Source: Nucisporomicrobium flavum
GTDB taxonomy: Bacteria; Actinomycetota; Actinomycetes; Mycobacteriales; Micromonosporaceae
NCBI RefSeq assembly: GCF_016464385.1
Contig: NZ_JADMLH010000009.1
Coordinates: 295,503-359,502 of the forward strand
Length of the DNA stretch: 64,000 nt
Reading direction: 5' to 3'
Below the pieces are notes generated by a model. It saw only the letters and a list, made by a program, of their open reading frames with translations. It had not been told where the DNA came from and did no database searches. Position numbers and translations under genes: made by a program. Shown here piece by piece: positions 1 through 8,363 of this stretch. Within the stretch, counting starts at the first letter, position 1, and each line of letters opens with the position of its first letter.

Positions 1-1
1 C

Positions 2-874
2 ACCGAGTGGATCTTCGGAGACACGGTCACCGCGCTCGCAGAGACCGGCACCGGCGTCGACGTGACGTTTCGCAGCGGCACGCGCCGCACGTTCGACCTG
101 GTCATCGGCGCCGACGGCGTGCACTCCACGGTGCGGCGGCTGGCCTTCGGGCCGGAACGCGACCACGTGCGCCACCTCGGCTACTACGTGGCCGGCTGGG
201 ACATGCCCAACCATCTGGACCTGGGCCGCGACACGCTCAACTACAACGTGCCGGGGCGCCTGGCGGCCATCGGCGGCGACCACCGGGATCCCGCCCGGGC
301 CGGGGCGTTCGTCGCCTTCTCGTCGCCGGCCGAGATCGCGTACGACCGGCACGACCTCGCCGCGCAGAAGCGGATCGTGCGCGAGCGCTTCGCCGGGCTG
401 GGCTGGGAGGTCCCGCGCATGCTCGACGCCCTCGACGCCGCGGACGACCTCTACTTCGACGCGATCTGCCGGGTGGACGTACGCCCGTGGTCGCGCGGGA
501 GGATCGCGCTGGTGGGGGACGCGGCGTGCGGCGCCACGATCGGCGGGATGGGCAACGGCACCGCGCTCGTGGCCGCGTACGTCCTGGCGGGCGAGCTCGC
601 CGCGGCCGGCGGCGACCACACCGTGGCGTTCAGCCGCTACGAGGCCCTGATCGGCGACTTCGCCCGGCGGGCGCAGAAGGGCGGCGACTCCACCGGGCGG
701 TTCCTGGCGCCGCGCACCGCCCGCGGCATCCGCATGCGCAACTGGCTGCAGAACCGGGCGTGGTTCATGCGCCTCACCATGCGGATCGCGGGCGAGCGCA
801 GCGCCGGGATCGTCCTGCCCTCCTACGCCGGCCCCACCGGGGTCAGCGCAGCTTCTCCACCGCTTCGGGGGTGA
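2..874 (+). CDS. FAD-dependent monooxygenase, C-terminal part (5' truncated by window)
   Basis: The reading frame is open from base 2, so the N-terminal FAD-binding Rossmann segment lies outside the window. What remains has two hallmarks of the PHBH-type FAD monooxygenases: IGADGVHSTVR (the DG motif) and ALVGDAAC (the GD motif that contacts the FAD ribityl chain). Enzymes of this family hydroxylate or epoxidise organic substrates with NAD(P)H and O2; the substrate cannot be inferred. The TGA at 872-874 overlaps by 32 bp the 3' end of the convergent HAD gene. The ATG at base 62 is internal, because family homology continues upstream of it. Confidence 0.85.
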   Translation, partial: TEWIFGDTVTALAETGTGVDVTFRSGTRRTFDLVIGADGVHSTVRRLAFGPERDHVRHLGYYVAGWDMPNHLDLGRDTLNYNVPGRLAAIGGDHRDPARAGAFVAFSSPAEIAYDRHDLAAQKRIVRERFAGLGWEVPRMLDALDAADDLYFDAICRVDVRPWSRGRIALVGDAACGATIGGMGNGTALVAAYVLAGELAAAGGDHTVAFSRYEALIGDFARRAQKGGDSTGRFLAPRTARGIRMRNWLQNRAWFMRLTMRIAGERSAGIVLPSYAGPTGVSAASPPLRG

Positions 875-1499
875 GCTCGCCCAGGTCGTGGACGACGAGG
901 CTCGCGAGCGCCAGCGCGTCCTCGGCGGGCGGGTAGACGCCGTGGGGAACCGCGATGACCGCGAGCCCCGCGGCGCCCGCCGAGCGAAGGCCGTTGCTGG
1001 AGTCCTCGACCGCGGCGCACGCCTCGGGCGCGACGCCCAGGCGCTCGGCCGCTGCCAGGTAGACGTCCGGCGCCGGCTTGCCGCGTGGAACCTCCTCGGT
1101 GGACAGCGTGACCCGGAACGCGTCCATGAGCCCGGCCGTCTCCAGCACCTGGTCGATCAGCAGCCGGGCCGACGAGCTCGCCAGGGCCAGCGGGAACCGG
1201 TCCGCCAGCCGGCGCACGGCCGCCACCGAGCCCGGGATCAGCGGAAGCGCCTCCCGGTAACGCTGTGCCATCCGGCCGAGCACATCGGACGCCACCTGCT
1301 CCGGGGCGCGCGGCACGCCGACGTCCTCGCTCAGGTGCCGGGACCACTCGCCGGTGCTCATCCCCATCATCCGGGTCTGGGTGTCGGGCAGGAACTCCCG
1401 GCCGTGCTCGGCGACGTAGCCGCGCCGGACCTCCTCCCAGACCTCCTCGGTGTCGATGATGACCCCGTCCAGGTCGAAGACGACCGCCTCGATCGTCAC
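843..1499 (-). CDS. HAD-superfamily hydrolase (beta-phosphoglucomutase-like)
   Basis: This 218-aa protein has the full HAD signature. Motif I is FDLDGVIIDTE near the N-terminus, with the nucleophile Asp and the acid/base Asp. Motif II is the Ser in ALASSS, motif III the Lys in PRGKPAPD, and motif IV the acidic VEDSSNG. The helical cap between motifs I and II is the size seen in the beta-PGM/phosphatase subclass. Such enzymes dephosphorylate or isomerise small sugar phosphates; the substrate is unknown. The GTG at 1499 is chosen because it forms a GTGA overlap with the TGA of the upstream LLM gene, implying translational coupling. Longer upstream frames only shadow that gene. Confidence 0.85.
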   Translation of the reverse strand: MTIEAVVFDLDGVIIDTEEVWEEVRRGYVAEHGREFLPDTQTRMMGMSTGEWSRHLSEDVGVPRAPEQVASDVLGRMAQRYREALPLIPGSVAAVRRLADRFPLALASSSARLLIDQVLETAGLMDAFRVTLSTEEVPRGKPAPDVYLAAAERLGVAPEACAAVEDSSNGLRSAGAAGLAVIAVPHGVYPPAEDALALASLVVHDLGELTPEAVEKLR

Positions 1500-2368
1500 A
1501 GCGCCTCGACCGCCGGCATGACCTGGGTACGCAGGATCTCGATCTTGCCGAGGTCGGTCACACCGGCGACCATGCCGTGGCCCACGGTGACGCCGAGGGC
1601 GGCGAGGTGGGTCAGCGTGGCGACGATCTCGTCCACCTTCTCGCCCTTCTCCCCCGGGTCCAGCTGCACCAGCGCGGTCTTCTCGATGTCGTCGTAGTCG
1701 CGCCCCTCCGTCTCGCAGTGCTGCCGCAGCACCTCGAGCTTCCGCTCGATCTCCGGACCGGCGAAGAGGTTGCACGCGTCGGCATATTTCGCGACCAGGC
1801 GCAGGGTCTTCTTCTCACCCCCGCCGCCGATGAGGATCGGCGGATGCGGCCGGGACAGCGGCTGCGGGGAGTTGAGCAGGCGGCCCAGGCGGTAGTGCCC
1901 GCCCTCGTACGCCTCCTCCTCGCCGTGGAACATCCGCAGGCAGATCTGCAGCGTCTCCTCCAGCCGCTCGAACCGCTCGGCGGTCGGCGGGAAGAACAGG
2001 CCGAGACCCGCCGACTCCTCGGCGTTCCACGCCGCGCCGATCCCGAGCATCGCCCGCCCTCCGGAGAGCACGTCGAGCGTGGTCACGGCCTTGGCCAGCA
2101 GCCCGGGATCGCGGTACGTCACGCCGGTGACCAGCGTGTGCAGCTTGGCCCGCCGGGTGTGCGCGGCCAGGAAACCGAGCACCGTGTACGCCTCGAGCAT
2201 CTCGTGCTCCGGCGGGCCCAGGACGCCGATCTGCCACAGGTGGTCCATGACGCTGATCCGGTCGAAGCCGGCCTCGTCGGCCGCGGCGGCGACCTCGGCG
2301 AGCTGCGGCCCCAGCCGCGGCGCACCCCCGGACCAGGTGAAGTCGGCGATGTGCAGACCCAGTTTCAC
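1496..2368 (-). CDS. LLM-class (F420-dependent) oxidoreductase
   Basis: This 290-aa protein is a luciferase-like monooxygenase-fold enzyme. MKLGLHIADF is the first barrel strand, GFDRISVMDHLWQ the conserved Asp-His strand, and GGRAMLGIGAAWN the cofactor-binding loop, followed by RFERLEETLQICLRMF and PPILIGGGG. In actinomycetes this TIGR03560-like subgroup normally uses reduced F420 rather than FMN; that is a family expectation and the cofactor is not proven. It starts at the ATG at 2368 and its stop overlaps the start of the downstream HAD gene, forming a two-gene operon. It is one of three LLM enzymes within 9 kb. Confidence 0.88.
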   Translation of the reverse strand: MKLGLHIADFTWSGGAPRLGPQLAEVAAAADEAGFDRISVMDHLWQIGVLGPPEHEMLEAYTVLGFLAAHTRRAKLHTLVTGVTYRDPGLLAKAVTTLDVLSGGRAMLGIGAAWNAEESAGLGLFFPPTAERFERLEETLQICLRMFHGEEEAYEGGHYRLGRLLNSPQPLSRPHPPILIGGGGEKKTLRLVAKYADACNLFAGPEIERKLEVLRQHCETEGRDYDDIEKTALVQLDPGEKGEKVDEIVATLTHLAALGVTVGHGMVAGVTDLGKIEILRTQVMPAVEAL

Positions 2369-2506
2369 GAGGGTTCCTCTCCACGGGCGAATCCCACCAG
2401 AACCCTACTGCGGCACCCCGGCCCGCCGCCGGACAAGTGACGGTCCGTAGTGGAGGGCGCAACCGGCTGAACCGGTTCACCGTCCGAATGGTTCGCACCT
2501 GCGGAG

Positions 2507-2534
2507 TTGACGCACCGTAGTTCCTCGGTAAGTT
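2507..2534 (+). promoter_or_regulatory. Possible promoter for the glycosyltransferase gene
   Basis: TTGACG at 2507-2512 is followed after 16 bp by TAAGTT at 2529-2534, about 55 bp before the chosen ATG. The -35 is close to consensus but the -10 is weak, so this is only a candidate. Confidence 0.3.
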
Positions 2535-2589
2535 GTTGGCGGTCCCGACCATCCCGCCCCCGCAAGGCCGCCGCCGAGGAGCCACCGCC

Positions 2590-3540
2590 ATGCCTCCCTC
2601 GCCGCGACGCGTGACGCCGTCCCACGCCGCGTTGTCACCAACCGTGACCGTCGTCATTCCCGCCCTGAACGAGGAGGACAACCTCCCGCTCGTGCTCGAG
2701 AACCTGCCCGCGCTGGTCGACGAGGTGGTCGTCGTGGACGGCCGCTCCGACGACGACACCGTGGCGGTCGCCCGCGAGGTACGCCCCGACGCGGTCGTCG
2801 TCCGGCAGACCCGCTCGGGCAAGGGCAACGCGCTCGCCTGCGGTTTCGCGGCCGCGTCCGGCGACATCGTGGTGACCGTCAACGCCGACGGCTCCGCGGA
2901 CCCCGGGGAGATCCCGCGCTTCGTCGACGCGCTGCTGTCCGGCGCCGAGGCGGCCCACGGGTCGCGCTTCCGGTACGGCGGCGACCACCGGGACGCGCTG
3001 CCCGGCGAGCGGCTCGGGCACACCGTGCTGAGCCGCGTCGTCAACCTGCTGTTCCGCACCCGGTTCACGGATCTCAGCTGCGGCTACAACGCGTACTGGC
3101 GAGAATTGTTGCCGGTGCTGGACCTCCCCGGCCCGGACGTGCCCGGGCTCAAGCGCGGACGCCGGGCGTGGGGCGACGGGCCGGAGATCGAGACGCTGAT
3201 CACGGTCCGGATGGCCACCCGCGGTCTGCGCGTCGTCGAGGTCGCGACGGTGGGTTACCCCCGCATCCACGGCGACCGGCCGCGCCGGCCGTGGCCCGCC
3301 GCGTGGCGGATCCTGCGGACCATCGTCACCGAATACTCCCGGCGCTGGCGTCGTGCCCCCGTTCTGCCGGCACGCCGGTCGCCCGCACCCGAGGCGGCGG
3401 TGACCGGACGGCACTCCAGCCGCCACGCGGTGCCGCCGCCCCCTCGGGTCCGTCGCCGTTCCAACCTGCGCGTCATCCGCGGCGAGGGCCGCGACGAGCC
3501 ACCGCGCTACGGGGCGGTCCCGGGCGAGAACTACCGCTGA
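2590..3540 (+). CDS. Family 2 glycosyltransferase (dolichol-phosphate mannose synthase-like)
   Basis: This 316-aa GT-A fold protein has VTVVIPALNEEDNLP at the N-terminus (nucleotide-binding strand), VVVDGRSDDDT, and VNADGSADPGE, which carries the acidic metal-binding motif. GSRFRYGG and CGYNAYWR follow. The C-terminal 100 residues are basic, Pro/Arg-rich and lack hydrophobic segments, so no membrane domain is evident. It probably transfers a sugar from a nucleotide- or polyprenyl-linked donor; donor and acceptor are unknown. The ATG at 2590 is preceded by GAGGAG at proper spacing, whereas the upstream in-frame TTG at 2533 has no ribosome binding site. Its 3' end overlaps the convergent fgd gene by 10 bp. 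Confidence 0.85.
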   Translation: MPPSPRRVTPSHAALSPTVTVVIPALNEEDNLPLVLENLPALVDEVVVVDGRSDDDTVAVAREVRPDAVVVRQTRSGKGNALACGFAAASGDIVVTVNADGSADPGEIPRFVDALLSGAEAAHGSRFRYGGDHRDALPGERLGHTVLSRVVNLLFRTRFTDLSCGYNAYWRELLPVLDLPGPDVPGLKRGRRAWGDGPEIETLITVRMATRGLRVVEVATVGYPRIHGDRPRRPWPAAWRILRTIVTEYSRRWRRAPVLPARRSPAPEAAVTGRHSSRHAVPPPPRVRRRSNLRVIRGEGRDEPPRYGAVPGENYR

Positions 3541-4535
3541 GCGCGCTCGCGCAGCCGGGGCAGGATCTCCTCGCCGTACACGCGCAGGAACCTGTCCTGG
3601 TCCGGGCCCGGCGCGTGGAACACCAGGTGCTTGAAGCCCATGTCGAGGTACTCGGCGACCTTGGCGGCGTGCTCCTCGGGGTCCGCCGAGACGATCCAGC
3701 GGGTCACCGTCCGGTCGACCGACAGCGCGTCGGCCCGGCGCTGCATCTCAATCGGGTCCTCGACGCCGGTCTTCTCCTCCGGTGAGAGCGCCAGCGCACC
3801 CCAGTAGTGGGTGTCGTTGCGCGCCTTCTCGAGGTCCGGGTCGAACGACACCTTGACCTCGATCATCAGGTCCAGGTCGTCGAGCGAGCGGCCCGCCTTG
3901 CCCGCGCCCTCGCGCACCGCCGGCAGCAGCGTGTCGGTGTACAGCTCGTGGCCCTTGCCGCTGGTGGTGATGAAGCCGTCCGCGACCCGCCCCGCGAGCC
4001 GGGTGGCGGCCGGGCCGGAGGCGCCGATGTAGATGGGCACCGGCTGCTCGGGCTTGTCGTAGATCGTCGCGACCTCGGTGCGGTAGTACGTGCCCTCGTA
4101 CGTCACCCGGTCCTCGGTCCAGAGCTGCCGGATCAGCGCCACGGCCTCCTTGAGCCGGGCGAACCGCTCCTTGCCCTCGGGCCAGGTCAGGCCCAGCGGC
4201 ACCTCGTTGAGCGACTCCCCCGACCCGACGCCGAGGATCACCCGGCCCGGCGCCAGGCAGCCGAGCGTGGCGAACGCCTGCGCGATCACGGCGGGGTGGT
4301 AGCGGAACGTCGGGGTCAGCACGCTGGTGCCGATCAGCACGCGCTCCGTGCTGGTGGCCAGGGCGCCGAGCCACGGCAGCGCGGCGGGGGCGTGCCCGCC
4401 GTCGTGCCGCCACGGCTGCAGGTGGTCGCTGACGAACACGGAGTCGAAACCGTTCCGCTCGGCCTCGATGCCGTAGCGGAGCAGCTCGCGCGGCGCGAAC
4501 TGCTCCGCCGATGCCTTGTACCCGAACCGAATCAT
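3531..4535 (-). CDS. fgd: F420-dependent glucose-6-phosphate dehydrogenase
   Basis: This 334-aa protein matches the length and order of motifs of actinobacterial Fgd, which oxidises glucose-6-phosphate to 6-phosphogluconolactone and reduces F420 to F420H2 in the cytosol. It has VSDHLQPWRH (His38 and Trp42) and LGVGSGESLNE (Glu107). By a two-residue offset these correspond to the catalytic His40, Trp44 and Glu109 of the mycobacterial enzyme. TYYRTEVATIYDKP and ASGPAATRLAGRVADG follow as in the family. It starts at the ATG at 4535. It is the likely source of F420H2 for the neighbouring LLM enzymes, though that link is inference. Confidence 0.92.
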   Translation of the reverse strand: MIRFGYKASAEQFAPRELLRYGIEAERNGFDSVFVSDHLQPWRHDGGHAPAALPWLGALATSTERVLIGTSVLTPTFRYHPAVIAQAFATLGCLAPGRVILGVGSGESLNEVPLGLTWPEGKERFARLKEAVALIRQLWTEDRVTYEGTYYRTEVATIYDKPEQPVPIYIGASGPAATRLAGRVADGFITTSGKGHELYTDTLLPAVREGAGKAGRSLDDLDLMIEVKVSFDPDLEKARNDTHYWGALALSPEEKTGVEDPIEMQRRADALSVDRTVTRWIVSADPEEHAAKVAEYLDMGFKHLVFHAPGPDQDRFLRVYGEEILPRLRERAQR

Positions 4536-4544
4536 GGTCCGACC

Positions 4545-6407
4545 CTATCCCGCGGCCCGGTACGCCTTACCCGCCTCGGTCGGGGTGCTCGCGTCCCTGT
4601 AGAGGCCGAAATCCACGCTGTCGCCGACGGCGGGCAGGCCGAACCAGGCGTAGCGCTCGACGTACGACCGGGACTCCATGCCCTTGGTGCTGCCCTTGAT
4701 GAACGCGACCTCCTGCGCCGCGCTCGGGTACTTCGGGCTCCCGGAGAAGTTGATCAGGCCGTACTCGGTGATCCAGATCGGCAGGCCGTACTTCCTGTGC
4801 ACGGCGTCGACGTAGCCGAGGAACTGCCCGGACGCTGCCGAGCTGAAGTCGGAGCCGTACCAGTGCAGCGTGATGAAGTCGACCCGCAGGCCCTTGGCCT
4901 TCGCGCCCTTCATGAACCGGTCCAGCCAGCCGCCCGAGGTGTCGGCGCCGTACGCGACCGCCGGGCTGCCCAGCCGCATCCCGGTCGCCTGGAGCCGGGG
5001 CCACGCGGCGAGGGCGTCCTCGACGCTCATGTTCGCCTGCCCGGCCATGTCCGGCTCGTTGAAGCCGAGCAGCACGTCGCCCTCGCGCTTGACCTTGGCG
5101 AGCGTGGCGTCGGTGACGTTGGCCTTGCCCCACACCATCGGGACGAACTCGACGTCCGCGGGCCCCGGCATGCTGTCGTTGTCAGCCGACCAGTTGTAGT
5201 ACCAGCCCGCGCCGACGTCGGTCAGCGCGCCCTTGATGCCGGCGAACTGCCACGTGCCGACGCCCTTCTTCGCGCTGGTCCCGGTCGGCGGTACGGGAAC
5301 CGGCGCCTTGGTCTTCTTCTTCGTCGGCGACGGCTTGGCCGACGCCGACGTGGCACTGGGTGTCGGCTTCGCGGAGGCGGGCAGGGTCAGCCGCGGCGCC
5401 GGTGCGGTCGTGGTGACGATCGCCGCGCTCGCGACGGGCTTGTCGTCGGTGGCGTAGACCGCCACGGCCGCGCCCCCACCGGCCACCGTCCCGGTCGCCA
5501 GCACCGCGGTGAGCACCCGGCGCCCGATGCCGACCGTGCCCTTGACCGCGATCTTCGTCGCCAGCGCCTTGCCGGAGCCGGCCGCCACGTGCGCGCCGGC
5601 CACGGTGTGCGCCCCGCCGGCCGCGCCGCCCAGCCCGGCCAGGCCGCCGCCGAGCGTGTGCGGCAGCGGGACCAGCGCCATGCCGACCAGGAGCTTCTCC
5701 GCCGCCACCAGCCCCGACCAGGCCGGCGAGCACTGCCGGCAGTCACGGGTGTGCCGGGCGATGCGCTTGCGCCACAGCGCGCCCGGGCGCCCGTCCCAGC
5801 CGGCGGTGACCACCGCGAGCTCCGGGCACGGCGGGGTCGCGGCCAGGGCCCGGACCACCACGCGGGCGGTCTCCAGCTGGCCCTTCATCCGCTGGATGCG
5901 GACGGCCGCGTGCTGACGGGTGACCTCGATCGCGTCGACGATCTCGTCGCGGGTCAGCTCCCCCGAGGCCTCCAGCCACCACAGCGACAGCAGTTCGCGG
6001 TTGTCCTCGTCCAGCCACCGGGTCGCCTCGGCGGTCTCGCGCCGCTGGCCGGCGAGCTCCAGCCGGGTGATCGCCAGATCGGTGAAATCGGCGCCCGGGT
6101 CCCGGACATCATCGGGCAGCAGCGCGTCCGGCGCGGCGCGGCGCACCCGGTAGCGCTCGCGGACCTGACGCACGGTGATCGCCACGAGCCAGGACCGGAA
6201 CGCCTCCGGGTCGCGCAGGTCGCCCAGGTTGCGCAGCACCCGCAGCATCGTGTCCTGCACGACGTCGTCGACGTCGGCGTGCCCGTCCAGGGCCCGGCCC
6301 ACGATCGTGTAGACGAGCGGCAGGTACCCGGCGACGAGGCGGTCGACCGCGGCCGGGTCACCGGCGCGGGCCGCCACCACCGTCGCGGTGTCCGGTTGAG
6401 CCATCAC
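4545..6407 (-). CDS. Fused ECF-type sigma factor, zinc anti-sigma motif, TM helix and extracellular glycanase domain
   Basis: This single 620-residue frame reads as four modules. Residues 20-90 resemble sigma-70 region 2 (YLPLVYTIVGRAL, DVDDVVQDTMLRVLR) and 132-180 resemble region 4. HTRDCRQC at 219-226 is an H-x3-C-x2-C zinc anti-sigma motif. A hydrophobic helix spans about 298-319, followed by a Ser/Thr/Lys/Pro linker (about 335-378). Residues 385-620 form a glycosyl-hydrolase catalytic core (GH128/Asl1-like) with GFNEPD (Glu451) and WITEYG (Glu548) as the likely acid/base and nucleophile. The order implies a cytoplasmic sigma and anti-sigma part tethered to an outside sugar-binding or sugar-cleaving domain. 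Starts are a GTG at 6407 or the adjacent ATG at 6404. A GGAGAGG lies 11 bp before the GTG. Confidence 0.85.
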   Translation of the reverse strand: MMAQPDTATVVAARAGDPAAVDRLVAGYLPLVYTIVGRALDGHADVDDVVQDTMLRVLRNLGDLRDPEAFRSWLVAITVRQVRERYRVRRAAPDALLPDDVRDPGADFTDLAITRLELAGQRRETAEATRWLDEDNRELLSLWWLEASGELTRDEIVDAIEVTRQHAAVRIQRMKGQLETARVVVRALAATPPCPELAVVTAGWDGRPGALWRKRIARHTRDCRQCSPAWSGLVAAEKLLVGMALVPLPHTLGGGLAGLGGAAGGAHTVAGAHVAAGSGKALATKIAVKGTVGIGRRVLTAVLATGTVAGGGAAVAVYATDDKPVASAAIVTTTAPAPRLTLPASAKPTPSATSASAKPSPTKKKTKAPVPVPPTGTSAKKGVGTWQFAGIKGALTDVGAGWYYNWSADNDSMPGPADVEFVPMVWGKANVTDATLAKVKREGDVLLGFNEPDMAGQANMSVEDALAAWPRLQATGMRLGSPAVAYGADTSGGWLDRFMKGAKAKGLRVDFITLHWYGSDFSSAASGQFLGYVDAVHRKYGLPIWITEYGLINFSGSPKYPSAAQEVAFIKGSTKGMESRSYVERYAWFGLPAVGDSVDFGLYRDASTPTEAGKAYRAAG

Positions 6408-6639
6408 TGTTTCGCAGACCTCTCCGTGGAACGTCGATCATCGCGCGCGGCAGCGATTTTGCCGACCACGGGAAGGGAGACCGCCCGAACGGCCTGCGAT
6501 AACAGGAAGTTCGGACGGCCGGTCCCGGACCTCCTCCGGGCGACGCCTTTCACACTCACGGTTAGCCGGGCCCCTTGCCGGGGAACATTCGGGTCACGGC
6601 ACCGGACGACGGGCGAGCGGCGGAGGAGGTCCGAGCCCC
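6408..6639. other. Divergent intergenic region, fused sigma gene / RsbW-like gene
   Basis: These 232 bp separate the divergent starts of the fused sigma gene and the RsbW-like gene, so at least two promoters must lie here. The segment is less GC-rich than its flanks. A short dyad GCCCC-TTGCC-GGGG sits near 6570. No confident -35/-10 pair was recognised. Confidence 0.4.
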
Positions 6640-7041
6640 ATGCGTATCTCGCTCCACCTGAACCTGCCCCGCGAGGCGGACAGTGTGCCCGCGGTACGGC
6701 GACTGCTGCGGTGCGCGCTCGCGGTGCTGCACGTCGACCGGCAGTCGGGCGAGGATCTGGAGATCGCCCTGAGCGAGGCGTGCGCCAACGTCGTCAAGCA
6801 CGCCGCCGGCGCGGACACCATCGAGGTACGCCTCGACGTGGCCGAGGACCGCTGCGCGATCGACGTGGCCGACAACGGCGACGGCTTCGACGCCGACGCG
6901 GTGGCCGAGCCGGACACGGTCAGCGACCGGGGTCGCGGCCTGTTTCTGATCAAGGCGCTGAGCGACAACGTCCGGATGCAGTCCACCCCGCGCCGGGGCA
7001 GCCTGATCCACTTCGAGAAGTCCTTCGCCGCGGCCCCGTAG
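6640..7041 (+). CDS. RsbW-like serine protein kinase / anti-sigma factor
   Basis: This 133-aa protein has the GHKL ATPase fold of the RsbW/SpoIIAB family: LSEACANVVKHA (N box), VADNGDGFD (G1 box) and RGRGLFLIKALSD (G2 box). Such proteins bind a sigma factor or phosphorylate an anti-sigma antagonist on serine. Its neighbour 113 bp downstream is a SpoIIE-type phosphatase, which supports a partner-switching module. No STAS-domain antagonist gene is adjacent. The ATG at 6640 follows GGAGGAGGT at suitable spacing. Confidence 0.9.
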   Translation: MRISLHLNLPREADSVPAVRRLLRCALAVLHVDRQSGEDLEIALSEACANVVKHAAGADTIEVRLDVAEDRCAIDVADNGDGFDADAVAEPDTVSDRGRGLFLIKALSDNVRMQSTPRRGSLIHFEKSFAAAP

Positions 7042-7154
7042 CCCGCTCCCGCTCCCGCGACGCCGTGGCCGTTCGGCCCGGTGTGGGGCCGTCGTGCCCG
7101 TTTCCTATCATTCTTGCTCTACAGCAAATATCGCCGTTTCCCCGGAGGGGCGTC

Positions 7155-8294
7155 GTGTCCGACCGTCCGACACCTGTGGGAGCGCTGCTGCGTGCGGCGC
7201 CGCCCGACCGGCTGCCCGAGGTGGCAGCCGAACACCTGCGCCGCCACCACGGCGCCGGCCGGGTCGAGGTGCTGCTCGGCGATCTCACCCTCACCGGCCT
7301 GCGCCCGCTGCTGGAGCCGGCCGGCCCGGCCGGCGACGCGCTCGCCGCCCGGTGCTTCGGCAGCCAGCGCCCCGTCGTCGGTGACACGTCCGGCAGCCGG
7401 TACGCGTACCTGCCGTTGAGCGTCTGGGGCGAGCGGCTCGGCGTGCTGTCCGTGCACACGTCGCTCCCCGCGGGCGCGGCGCTCACCGATCAGCTCAGCA
7501 CCGTCGCCGACGAGCTCGCGGTGGCGTTGCGGGCCGCCGGCGCGGTCACCGACCGGTACCGGCGGGCCACCCGGCTGCAGCGCCTCACCATGGCCGCCGA
7601 GCTGCAGTGGGAGCTGCTGCCCGGCCGCTCCCTCGGTGACGAGCGGTTCCTCGTGGCGGGTCAGCTCGAACCGGCGTACGCGGTCTTCGGCGACCACTTC
7701 GACTGGGTGCTCGACGGCGACCGGCTCACCGTCACGGTGCTCAACGGGTACGGCGACGGCCTCGATGCCGCGGTGCTCACCACGGTCGCGGTCAACGCCA
7801 TGCGCAACGCCCGCCGGGCCGGCGCCAACATCGTCGAGCAGGCCGAGCTGGCCTCCGACGCGCTGTACGCCCGCTACGGCGGCGCCGCGCACGCCGCCAC
7901 CCTGCTGCTGGAGATCGACCTCGTCGGCGGCCGCGTCGAGGCCGTCGACGCCGGATCGCCCCGCGCCGTCATCGCCCGGGAACGCGACTTCCACCCCGTC
8001 ACCCTCGAGCAGCAGCTGCCGCTGGGCATGTTCGGCGACAGCCGCTACGAGACCCAGCGCTTCCTGCTCGAGCCCGGCGACCGGCTGCTCGTGGTCAGCG
8101 ACGGCGTGCACGCCGCCACACCGGGCGGCCGGGCCCCGTACGGGGAGTCGGCTATGCTGGCCGCCTTGCGCCGGACGCGGCTGCAGCCCGCGACCGAGGC
8201 AGTGGGCACGGTGATGCGCGGCCTGCGCGACTACCACGCGGGAACGGACCCGGCCGACGACGCCGTCACCGTCTGCCTCGACTGGCGACGATGA
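7155..8294 (+). CDS. SpoIIE-type PP2C phosphatase with N-terminal sensory region
   Basis: This 379-aa protein has an N-terminal GAF-like region (about 1-125: YAYLPLSVWGERLGVLSVH). A SpoIIE/RsbU catalytic domain follows, with VFGDHFDW, a metal-site loop VLNGYGDGLDAA, LVVSDGVHAA and the terminal DPADDAVTV. These enzymes dephosphorylate STAS-domain anti-sigma antagonists. The loop that is normally D-V-x-G-x-G reads N-G-Y-G-D-G, so one metal-binding Asp is replaced by Asn while the other acidic residues remain; activity may be altered. The GTG at 7155 follows GGAGGGG, 6 bp upstream. It probably works with the RsbW-like gene just upstream. Confidence 0.85.
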   Translation: MSDRPTPVGALLRAAPPDRLPEVAAEHLRRHHGAGRVEVLLGDLTLTGLRPLLEPAGPAGDALAARCFGSQRPVVGDTSGSRYAYLPLSVWGERLGVLSVHTSLPAGAALTDQLSTVADELAVALRAAGAVTDRYRRATRLQRLTMAAELQWELLPGRSLGDERFLVAGQLEPAYAVFGDHFDWVLDGDRLTVTVLNGYGDGLDAAVLTTVAVNAMRNARRAGANIVEQAELASDALYARYGGAAHAATLLLEIDLVGGRVEAVDAGSPRAVIARERDFHPVTLEQQLPLGMFGDSRYETQRFLLEPGDRLLVVSDGVHAATPGGRAPYGESAMLAALRRTRLQPATEAVGTVMRGLRDYHAGTDPADDAVTVCLDWRR

Positions 8295-8341
8295 GGCTTG
8301 GCAACACCGCCGAATGGGTACGGCTCGCAACGCACTGAACC

Positions 8342-8358
8342 TTTCTGCGTACAGAGGA
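8342..8358. promoter_or_regulatory. Candidate MarR operator before the MarR gene
   Basis: An imperfect dyad, TTTCTG-CGTA-CAGAGG, lies just upstream of the MarR start at 8364 and overlaps its ribosome binding site. The 11-mer CTTTCTGCGTA recurs at 9780-9790, after the LLM gene that follows the MarR gene. Autoregulation by the MarR protein is a guess from position only. Confidence 0.3.
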
Positions 8359-8363
8359 CCGGC

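Noticed and set aside
3807..7154. Long + frame running into the SpoIIE gene
   Set aside because: Only the part from the GTG at 7155 shows phosphatase motifs; upstream it shadows fgd and the fused sigma gene.
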